6,228 bases of DNA from Patescibacteria group bacterium (GTDB taxonomy: Bacteria; Patescibacteriota; UBA1384; JAGGWG01): the NCBI GenBank assembly GCA_028698375.1, contig JAQVDI010000011.1, positions 1-6,228 on the forward strand, in the 5' to 3' direction. The notes under the pieces are model-generated. The model searched no databases and had not been told where the DNA came from. It was given only the letters and a program-made list of their open reading frames with translations. Positions 1 to 4,647 of this stretch are shown piece by piece; positions within the stretch are counted from its first letter, which is position 1, and every line of letters begins with the position of its first letter. The position numbers were made by a program, and so were the translations under genes.

Positions 1-1425
1 AGTCAAAAAGTGGCAGAAGCACCTAGGGCAGGTGGTACTTATAAAGAAGCTACTTGGGGTGACCTTAAAACCTTAAATCCTTTTTTTGCTTCTAGCCAAG
101 CAGAAAAAGATATTTCTTCTATCCTGTTTTTAAAATTAATTGATGTAAATGATCAGGGAAAATGGCAAGGTGTTCTGTTGGATAAATTTGAGGTTGGAGA
201 AAATGAAGCTATTTTAGAATTTAGAGATAAGGTTTATTGGCATAATGGTGACCCAGTTACAACTGATGATTTTATTTTTACAATAGATGTTTTTAAAACT
301 GTTAAATCTTTTAGCTTGTGGCAAAAAACATGGCAAGATATCAGTGTGGAAAAAGTTTCTAACAAAAAAGTTGTCCTTACTTATCCTAACAAAGGATTGC
401 TACTTTTAAATTTACGTTTTCCTCTGTTGCCGCAAAAGATCTTGAAGGAAAATGATTTGTCTAAAATCCAAGTTTTTGAATTTAATATCAAACCAATTGG
501 CAACGGACCTTATCAATTTGAATCAATAGAAACAGAAGGAACTAAAAAAATAGTTACTTTAACTAAATTTGACCAATTTTATAAGGAAATTTACATTGAA
601 AAAATGCAATTTTTTGTTGATTATTCTTTGACGGAAGCAGTTAAGACTTTCAAGGGCACTTCTTTTTCTGGCCTGGTGCAAATGCCTTTAGAAGAAATTC
701 CCAACATTAAGGATAGGAGAGTGGCGGAGCATCCTTTAGCTTTACCTCAATATACGGCTTTGTTTTATAATCAAAAAAAATCTCCACTTGACGATAAAGA
801 AACGAGGCAAATGATGGATGCTGCCATAAATCGCGATCAAATAGTTTCCAATGTTCAGTTTGTGCAAAAAACGGTTTTGCCATTACCGGCAGGTATGACT
901 AAAGATAAAGCTATTTTTGATCAAGTAAAAGCAAAAGAGATTTTGACTCCCAAATTTAAAGATAAAGAGTTAAAACTTTCTTATCCTGATAGTTATATTT
1001 ATGCTAAAACAGCTGAACTCTTAAAAGCTCAATTTTCTAAAGTCGGCGTTAAGATAAAATTAGATCCAGCGCCAGAGTTATTGCTTTGGAGTCGTTTGCA
1101 AAAAGGTGATTTTGAAATTGCTTTGTGGTCAGAGAGCGTAGGCAAGGCTTTGGATTTAAGCCGTTGGTATAGTAGTAATCAATTAAATTTTTCTAGTTTT
1201 AGTTCAAGCGATATTGACGAAAGATTAGCGACCGCTCAAAACGAAGAAGCAAAAATTGAAATTGCTCGTTTAATTAGAGATGAATTTCCGGCAAGTTTTC
1301 TTTATTCTGCACCTTATGTGTGGGCATCACGTAATTTGCGTGGGGTCGGTGATAAACACAGTGGAGAAGAGTCTTCAGATCGTTTCCGCAACCTTTCTTC
1401 TTGGTATCTAGTTCAAACGAAGTAA
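1..1425 (+). CDS. Peptide/oligopeptide ABC transporter substrate-binding protein, family 5 (5'-partial)
   Basis: The reading frame is open to the first base of the window, so the true start and any N-terminal signal or membrane anchor lie upstream; the GTG at nt 10 is internal. About 474 residues are visible. Family features of SBP_bac_5 (DppA/OppA-like) proteins are present in order: a GGTY opening followed by LKTLNPFF (nt 31-87), the signature YWHNGDPVTTDD (about nt 235-270, family form WHDGxPxTADD), PIGNGPYQF (nt 493-519, family form PIGTGPYxF), and a C-terminus with DRFRNLSSWYLV as in the family's usual ending, so the 3' end is intact. Such proteins sit outside the cytoplasmic membrane and capture peptides for an ABC importer. 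No permease or ATPase gene lies in the window, and solitary copies are common in CPR genomes (recollection), so the ligand and partner are unknown. No clear intrinsic terminator follows the TAA stop. Confidence 0.88.
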   Translation, partial: SQKVAEAPRAGGTYKEATWGDLKTLNPFFASSQAEKDISSILFLKLIDVNDQGKWQGVLLDKFEVGENEAILEFRDKVYWHNGDPVTTDDFIFTIDVFKTVKSFSLWQKTWQDISVEKVSNKKVVLTYPNKGLLLLNLRFPLLPQKILKENDLSKIQVFEFNIKPIGNGPYQFESIETEGTKKIVTLTKFDQFYKEIYIEKMQFFVDYSLTEAVKTFKGTSFSGLVQMPLEEIPNIKDRRVAEHPLALPQYTALFYNQKKSPLDDKETRQMMDAAINRDQIVSNVQFVQKTVLPLPAGMTKDKAIFDQVKAKEILTPKFKDKELKLSYPDSYIYAKTAELLKAQFSKVGVKIKLDPAPELLLWSRLQKGDFEIALWSESVGKALDLSRWYSSNQLNFSSFSSSDIDERLATAQNEEAKIEIARLIRDEFPASFLYSAPYVWASRNLRGVGDKHSGEESSDRFRNLSSWYLVQTK

Positions 1426-1538
1426 AATTTCGGTTTTTGGTTGTGGCAACGAAGTCTGTTTGGTCGAGCTGTTTAACGTTGAGCGTAATTTAAATGGGCA
1501 TTGTAGTCGATCAACGATAAGCGATTATGCTAAGTTGC

Positions 1539-1568
1539 TTGATTTTATAGCTCTTTTTCATTTACAAT
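1539..1568 (+). promoter_or_regulatory. Candidate sigma-70-type promoter of the tRNA cluster
   Basis: A TTGATT -35-like hexamer (1539-1544) is separated by 18 bp from a TACAAT -10-like hexamer (1563-1568). Predicted transcription start is about nt 1575, shortly before the tRNA-Phe fragment at 1583 and the palindrome. This is the best promoter match in the 210-bp spacer after the binding-protein gene. In AT-rich DNA such matches arise by chance, so the call rests mainly on position. Confidence 0.45.
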
Positions 1569-1582
1569 AAATTGTGTCGTAA

Positions 1583-1593
1583 GCCGGAGTAGC
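1583..1593 (+). repeat. Upstream copy of the first 11 nt of tRNA-Phe (direct repeat, possible target-site duplication)
   Basis: GCCGGAGTAGC here is identical to nt 1636-1646, the 5' acceptor strand and start of the D-stem of the tRNA-Phe gene. The two copies exactly bracket the 42-bp palindrome at 1594-1635. This is the arrangement expected from an insertion that duplicated its target. The copy cannot form a tRNA, because it runs straight into the palindrome. Confidence 0.8.
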
Positions 1594-1635
1594 CCCTCAC
1601 CCAACTCGCCAAAAATTTGGCGGATTGGGTGAGTG
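1594..1635. repeat. 42-bp near-perfect palindrome inserted at the tRNA-Phe 5' end
   Basis: The segment folds on itself almost end to end. CTCACCCAA (1596-1604) pairs with TTGGGTGAG (1625-1633), and CGCCAAA (1607-1613) pairs with TTTGGCG (1616-1622). The exceptions are C1605 opposite A1624, a T1606-G1623 wobble and C1595 opposite T1634; C1594 and G1635 pair again at the ends. No T-tract follows, so it is not a standard intrinsic terminator. With 11-bp direct repeats on both sides it resembles a tiny non-autonomous palindromic element (REP- or MITE-like). In the transcript it would form a strong hairpin directly before tRNA-Phe. Structure and repeats are seen directly; mobility is inferred. Confidence 0.75.
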
Positions 1636-1707
1636 GCCGGAGTAGCTCAGTGGTAGAGCACAGGTTTGAAAAACCTGGTGTCGGCAGTCCGATTCTGCCC
1701 TCCGGCA
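1636..1707 (+). tRNA. tRNA-Phe (GAA)
   Basis: A full cloverleaf can be drawn. The acceptor stem GCCGGAG pairs with CTCCGGC (1700-1706) and the discriminator is A1707. The D-stem is GCTC/GAGC, the anticodon stem CAGGT/ACCTG with loop TTGAAAA and anticodon GAA at 1668-1670, and the T-stem GGCAG/CTGCC. The T-loop reads TCCGATT, so position 55 is C instead of the near-universal U. CCA is not encoded. It is the first of four tRNAs, and its first 11 nt also occur at 1583-1593 in front of a palindrome. Confidence 0.95.
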
Positions 1708-1732
1708 ATTTTAAATAAAAAGTAAAAATTTG

Positions 1733-1803
1733 CGGGCCGTAGTATAATGGCAGTACGCAAGGCTGGGGGTCTTGTAGCTCGGGTTCGAATCCCGGCGGCC
1801 CGA
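1733..1803 (+). tRNA. tRNA-Pro (GGG)
   Basis: The acceptor stem CGGGCCG pairs fully with CGGCCCG (1796-1802), giving the C1-G72 pair typical of bacterial tRNA-Pro, with discriminator A1803. The D-stem is GTAT/GTAC, and the anticodon stem CAAGG/TCTTG closes a CTGGGGG loop with anticodon GGG at 1765-1767 followed by G37. The T-stem is TCGGG/CCCGG with loop TTCGAAT. It reads CCC and CCU. No CCA is encoded. Confidence 0.95.
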
Positions 1804-1811
1804 GATTTTGG

Positions 1812-1897
1812 GCCGCGGTGGCGGAATTGGTAGACGCACTACCTTGAGGTGGTAGCGCCTTTAAACGGGCTTGGGAGTTCAAATCTCCCCCGCGGTA
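1812..1897 (+). tRNA. tRNA-Leu (GAG)
   Basis: This is a class II tRNA of 86 nt with a long variable arm. The acceptor stem GCCGCGG pairs with CCGCGGT (1890-1896), leaving a G1-U72 wobble at the end; the discriminator is A1897. The anticodon stem CTACC/GGTAG holds loop TTGAGGT with anticodon GAG at 1846-1848. The T-stem is GGGAG/CTCCC with loop TTCAAAT. It reads CUC and CUU. CCA is not encoded. Confidence 0.95.
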
Positions 1898-1925
1898 AAA
1901 TATTATTAGTCTGGTTCCTTAACTT

Positions 1926-1931
1926 TACAAT
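1926..1931 (+). promoter_or_regulatory. Possible -10 element before tRNA-Thr
   Basis: TACAAT, the same hexamer as before tRNA-Phe and in the same ACAAT-rich setting, lies so that initiation about 7 nt downstream would fall at the first base of tRNA-Thr (1939). No convincing -35 hexamer is seen at the proper distance, and the tRNA could equally be processed from the transcript of the upstream tRNAs. Weak call. Confidence 0.3.
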
Positions 1932-1938
1932 TTATTTG

Positions 1939-2010
1939 GCCGAAGTAGCTCAATGGTAGAGCAACTGTTTTGTAAACAGTAGGTTGTGGGTTCAAGTCCC
2001 TCCTTCGGCT
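1939..2010 (+). tRNA. tRNA-Thr (UGU)
   Basis: The acceptor stem GCCGAAG pairs with CTTCGGC (2003-2009) and the discriminator is T2010. The D-stem is GCTC/GAGC; the anticodon stem ACTGT/ACAGT carries loop TTTGTAA with anticodon TGT at 1971-1973. The T-stem GTGGG/CCCTC contains one T-T mismatch (T1987 against T2001) beneath a normal TTCAAGT loop. CCA is not encoded. The next gene's ATG lies only 11 nt after the tRNA, and T2010 is also the first base of an in-frame TAA for that gene. Confidence 0.94.
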
Positions 2011-2021
2011 AAAAAACAAAA

Positions 2022-2429
2022 ATGAAAAATTGGTTAAATTACGATTTTTGGTTACAAACAAGTAGCAATAACAGTGCTTATTTTAACAAATTTATTTTAT
2101 GGTTAGCTTTAGGGTTAATTATTATCTCTTTTGTCTACTTGACTTTTATGGCTATTTTGTTTAAAAATAGTAAAGCCTACACAATTTTACGGGAGCATAT
2201 TTTTTACTTTTTATTTTTATCTGGTTTTCTTTTGTTGATCGGTTGGTTTTTCCATTATCAACAAATTGCTTATCTGGGTGCAAGAGTTACTTTTGCGATT
2301 ATTAGTTTGGTGCTGTTAGGTTGGTTAATTTATTTAGTAATTTTGATCAAAAAAGTTTTTACCCCTATTCTTAGAGAAGAGAAGGACTGGAAAAGAAAAG
2401 AAAAATATTTGCCTAAGTCAAAAAAATGA
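2022..2429 (+). CDS. Conserved-type small membrane protein with three transmembrane helices (function unknown)
   Basis: The 135-residue product has three hydrophobic helices at about residues 24-47, 60-77 and 88-109, a short N-terminal segment (MKNWLNYDFWLQ) and a strongly basic tail (110-135, many Lys and Arg), which suggests the tail faces the cytoplasm. After helix 2 the motif FFHYQQIAYLGAR resembles a pattern (F-x-R/H-Y-E/Q-x-I-x-x-L-x-x-R) that I recall from short hypothetical membrane proteins of CPR genomes; this could not be checked. The ATG is the first possible start after an in-frame TAA formed by the end of tRNA-Thr. There is no Shine-Dalgarno sequence; the 11-nt leader is nearly all A. 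It ends in TGA 32 nt before the S1 gene and may be co-transcribed with both tRNA-Thr and S1. No function is proposed. Confidence 0.85.
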   Translation: MKNWLNYDFWLQTSSNNSAYFNKFILWLALGLIIISFVYLTFMAILFKNSKAYTILREHIFYFLFLSGFLLLIGWFFHYQQIAYLGARVTFAIISLVLLGWLIYLVILIKKVFTPILREEKDWKRKEKYLPKSKK

Positions 2430-2461
2430 ATTTGTTTTTTATTAAATAATTTATAAACTAA

Positions 2462-3748
2462 ATGTTAAAAACTAAAAAAATCTCTGACAATAATTTAGCC
2501 GATCCCGAATTAGCTTTTTTTAAAAAAGGAGCTAAGTTAAAAGGGGTTATTTTCTCAATTGAAAGAAGCCGCGTTTGGATTGATTTAAATGGTAAATTTA
2601 TCGGTTTTGTGCCTAAGCAAGAAGTAAATGATGAGGATGCGGTTAAAATTGGTAATGAAATTGAAGTTTCAGTTTTAGAGCCTAGCGATGATACTGGCGA
2701 CTTGGTTTTGTCAATGCGTCCAGTAAATAAAGAAGAAGTTTGGTCAATAATTAAAAAGGCTTATGAAAATAACGAATCAGTTGAAGTGGAAACAACCCAA
2801 GTTAATCGTGGCGGCATGATTGTTTGCAAGGAAAATGTTTGTGGTTTTTTACCAGTTTCGCAATTAACTTTAAAACATTATCCTCGAGTTGAAGGCGGAG
2901 ATAAAGACGCTATTTTAAATCGTTTGTACAGTTATATCGGGAAGAAATTTAAAGTTAGAATTATTAATTTTGACTATGATCCGACTAAATTGATTTTTTC
3001 TGAACGAGCCGCTGAAGAAGAAAAACGGGCTGAGAGAGTTCAAGAGCTTAAAGTGGGTGAAACTTTCGAAGTAGAAATTACTGGGATTTCGGATTTTGGT
3101 TTGTTTATAAAGTTTTTGGATGATTTGGAAGGATTAATTCATATTTCTGAAGTTTCTTGGGATCGTGTTGATGATCTCAAAAGTAGATTTGAAATTGGTC
3201 AAAAATTGGATGCTAAAGTAGTTTCAATTGAAAACGGTCGAGTTGCTTTATCGGTTAAACGTTTAACTCGCGACCCTTGGTTGACTAAAGTAAAAAAATA
3301 CAAACTGGGCGATAAAATAGATGGTGTGGTTAAAAAAATTGTTCCTTTTGGTGCTTTGATCTCTGTGAGTGAGGGTGTGGAGGGTCTTTTGCCATTATCT
3401 TTAATGCAGAATCAAGGCGTTGTTGATTTAACTAAAATTTTTGAAGAAAATAAATCTTACACTTTTGAGATCAAAGAGTTAGATGCTGATAACCATCGTT
3501 TAATTCTTTTTTTCACTGTAGCGACACCTAAAAAAGTTGAAGCAGAGGCAAAAAAAATGAAAGAATTAGGTTTGTCTAGTCAACTCAGCAATAAAATTTT
3601 GCAAAAAGGTCTTAATATTACCAAAATCCAAGATTTGGATGAAAAACAATTGGTAGTCAAATTAGAAATTGGTCCGGCTTCAGCTAAAAGTCTCAAAAAA
3701 GCCCTAAATAAAAAGTCAAAAGTCAAAAGTCAAAAGTCAAAAATTTAA
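2462..3748 (+). CDS. rpsA: 30S ribosomal protein S1 (four S1 domains plus HhH-like C-terminal tail)
   Basis: This 428-residue RNA-binding protein has four OB-fold S1 domains at about residues 22-86, 101-182, 196-268 and 281-351. Domain 3 is the most canonical, with DFGLFIKF, EGLIHISEVSW and a closing RVALSVKRL; domain 4 has PFGALISVSEGVEGLLPLS. The role expected is recruiting mRNA to the 30S subunit. E. coli S1 has six domains; shorter four-domain forms are common in other phyla. After domain 4, residues 369-415 (LGLSSQLSNKIL through IGPASAKSLKKAL) look like a helix-hairpin-helix motif, then a Lys/Ser tail encoded by heptameric repeats. The ATG directly follows an in-frame TAA, so no earlier start exists, and no Shine-Dalgarno sequence precedes it. 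A general S1-domain RNA-binding protein remains the alternative. Confidence 0.85.
   Translation: MLKTKKISDNNLADPELAFFKKGAKLKGVIFSIERSRVWIDLNGKFIGFVPKQEVNDEDAVKIGNEIEVSVLEPSDDTGDLVLSMRPVNKEEVWSIIKKAYENNESVEVETTQVNRGGMIVCKENVCGFLPVSQLTLKHYPRVEGGDKDAILNRLYSYIGKKFKVRIINFDYDPTKLIFSERAAEEEKRAERVQELKVGETFEVEITGISDFGLFIKFLDDLEGLIHISEVSWDRVDDLKSRFEIGQKLDAKVVSIENGRVALSVKRLTRDPWLTKVKKYKLGDKIDGVVKKIVPFGALISVSEGVEGLLPLSLMQNQGVVDLTKIFEENKSYTFEIKELDADNHRLILFFTVATPKKVEAEAKKMKELGLSSQLSNKILQKGLNITKIQDLDEKQLVVKLEIGPASAKSLKKALNKKSKVKSQKSKI
3711..3738 (+). repeat. Four tandem AAAAGTC heptamers at the 3' end of the S1 gene
   Basis: Four perfect 7-bp units lie at 3711-3717, 3718-3724, 3725-3731 and 3732-3738, followed by an A run. 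They are inside the coding frame and encode the terminal Lys/Ser/Val/Gln tail of S1 just before the TAA. As 7 is not a multiple of 3, the peptide repeats only every 21 nt. They probably arose by slippage, and copy number may vary between strains. Confidence 0.85.
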
Positions 3749-3795
3749 CATTAAGGAGTTGTCTTTATTTTGGGAAAAGGCTAAACTTTTGAAAG

Positions 3796-3824
3796 TTGCA
3801 ATAATTGGAAATTCTTTGTAAAAT
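3796..3824 (+). promoter_or_regulatory. Candidate sigma-70-type promoter of the MBL-fold gene
   Basis: TTGCAA (3796-3801) lies 17 bp before TAAAAT (3819-3824), a near-consensus pair with ideal spacing. The start would be at about nt 3831, giving a leader of roughly 23 nt without a Shine-Dalgarno sequence. A short palindrome AACTTTTGAAAGTT (3784-3797) overlaps the -35 edge and could be an operator, but it is weak. Confidence 0.5.
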
Positions 3825-3847
3825 TAAAAATTGTAAATTGAAAATTA
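3820..3847 (+). repeat. Four degenerate AT-rich heptamers before the MBL-fold gene
   Basis: Four consecutive 7-bp units (AAAATTA, AAAATTG, TAAATTG, AAAATTA) run from the -10 region to 6 nt before the ATG. The period matches that of the AAAAGTC array about 80 nt upstream, although the unit differs. They make up the entire 5' leader of the gene. Confidence 0.65.
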
Positions 3848-3853
3848 TTTTTT

Positions 3854-4510
3854 ATGATTATTAAATATTTTGGTCAAAGTTGTATTCAAATTAAAACTAA
3901 GAGTTCAATTATTATAATAGATCCTTACGGAAGCGAAGTCGGTTTAAAGCTTCCTAATCTAAGAGCAGATATTATTTTAGTTACTCATGATCATGTAGAT
4001 CATAATAATGTGGCAGCAGTTAAGCCCAAAGAAGGTAAAGAAAAAGTTGCAATTTTTTCTGGTGCTGGCGAGTTTGAACATGAAGGAGTTTTAATTTCTG
4101 GCATTCCGTCTTGGCACGATAATGAGCAGAAAGAAAAGAATTTTATGTATTCTGTTTATGTTGATGGAGTGCGTCTCGCTCATTTGGGAGATTTGGGGCA
4201 AAAGAATCTTTTTGAAGATCAGCTAGAGCTGTTGGATAATGTGGATATTCTTTTTGTGCCTGTGGGTGGCAAATTTACGATTGATGGTGAGGCTGCTTTT
4301 GAAATTACCAACCAAATTGAGCCAAAAATAGTGATTCCGCTTCATTATAAAGTTGAAGGTTCAAAATATGATCTAGAAACTGCGGATAAATTTTTAAAAA
4401 TGGAAGGTAAGTCACCAGATCCGATTGAGGAATTAAAAATAGAAAAAGAAACATTACCTAAAGAAGAAGAACGGGAATTGGTAGTTTTATCAGTATCCGG
4501 GAAAGAATAA
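3854..4510 (+). CDS. Metallo-beta-lactamase-fold metal-dependent hydrolase (UlaG-like)
   Basis: The 218-residue product is a complete MBL-fold domain of the UlaG/Lactamase_B_3 type, probably cytoplasmic since it has no signal peptide. It opens with IKYFGQSCIQIKT and IIIDPYG, typical of this group. Metal ligands are visible: the THDHVDH motif (His45, His47, Asp49, His50), His88 in GIPSWHD, Asp113 in HLGDLG and His164 in VIPLHYK, so both metal sites appear intact. The substrate is unknown; relatives act on sugar-phosphate lactones, phosphodiesters or nucleic acids, and the short form without a beta-CASP domain argues against an RNase J-type nuclease. The ATG is the first start after an in-frame TGA, with no Shine-Dalgarno sequence. 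It appears to be a monocistronic unit, with a candidate promoter 30 nt upstream and a strong stem-loop terminator just downstream. The tail after residue 190 is rich in Glu and Lys. Confidence 0.9.
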   Translation: MIIKYFGQSCIQIKTKSSIIIIDPYGSEVGLKLPNLRADIILVTHDHVDHNNVAAVKPKEGKEKVAIFSGAGEFEHEGVLISGIPSWHDNEQKEKNFMYSVYVDGVRLAHLGDLGQKNLFEDQLELLDNVDILFVPVGGKFTIDGEAAFEITNQIEPKIVIPLHYKVEGSKYDLETADKFLKMEGKSPDPIEELKIEKETLPKEEERELVVLSVSGKE

Positions 4511-4527
4511 AATTAGAATTTAGAAAA

Positions 4528-4572
4528 GAGTAAAAAACACAGATTTTTAACCTGTGTCTTTTTATTTTACTC
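4528..4572. terminator. Stem-loop terminator, probably bidirectional
   Basis: The hairpin core ACACAG (4537-4542) pairs with CTGTGT (4552-4557) around a 9-nt loop. GAGTAAAA (4528-4535) pairs with TTTTACTC (4565-4572) to extend the stem. On the + strand the core is followed by CTTTTTATTTT, and on the - strand by a run of six T, so it fits an intrinsic terminator in either direction. On the + strand it ends the MBL-fold transcript and insulates the FtsA-like operon. Confidence 0.82.
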
Positions 4573-4630
4573 AATAGCAGAGAAAGCATGAGTGGTGAAT
4601 AACTCAAACATTATTTGAAAATTATTTTTG

Positions 4631-4639
4631 TGCTATAAT
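4631..4639 (+). promoter_or_regulatory. Extended -10 promoter of the FtsA-like operon, probably giving a leaderless mRNA
   Basis: TGCTATAAT is a perfect extended -10 (TGn followed by TATAAT at 4634-4639). There is no good -35 at 16-18 bp; TTGAAA at 4615-4620 is only 13 bp away, too close. Initiation 6-8 nt after the hexamer falls at about 4645-4648, on or just before the A of the ATG at 4648, so the mRNA would have almost no leader. The gene cannot start earlier, because TAA within TATAAT is in its frame. Confidence 0.7.
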
Positions 4640-4647
4640 ATTTTCGT

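Noticed and set aside
1477..1516. Imperfect inverted repeat CGTTGAGCG / CGATCAACG after the binding-protein gene
   Set aside because: It is nine base pairs with one mismatch and a loop of over 20 nt, with no T-tract. It is too weak to call as a terminator or operator.
1594..1635. The palindrome as an intrinsic terminator or a CRISPR repeat
   Set aside because: No T-tract follows on either strand, and there is a single copy with no spacer-repeat periodicity.
1562..1882. Open frame of 106 codons on the - strand across the tRNA cluster
   Set aside because: It lies antisense over three tRNA genes. Its peptide (with GFEPELQDPQP-like text) is the familiar artefact of translating tRNA complements.
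2451..2457. TTATAAA as a possible -10 for the S1 gene
   Set aside because: It is only 4 nt before the ATG, so initiation would fall inside the start codon, and no -35 is visible. S1 is more simply read as part of the upstream transcript.
2429..2458. Possible alternative genetic code (TGA as Gly), as in some CPR lineages
   Set aside because: TGA ends the membrane-protein gene at a sensible place and also occurs as an in-frame stop just before the MBL gene. None of the genes contains an internal TGA.
3752..3757. AAGGAG, a Shine-Dalgarno-like motif after the S1 gene
   Set aside because: No ATG, GTG or TTG at suitable distance opens a frame of meaningful length, so it appears to be chance.
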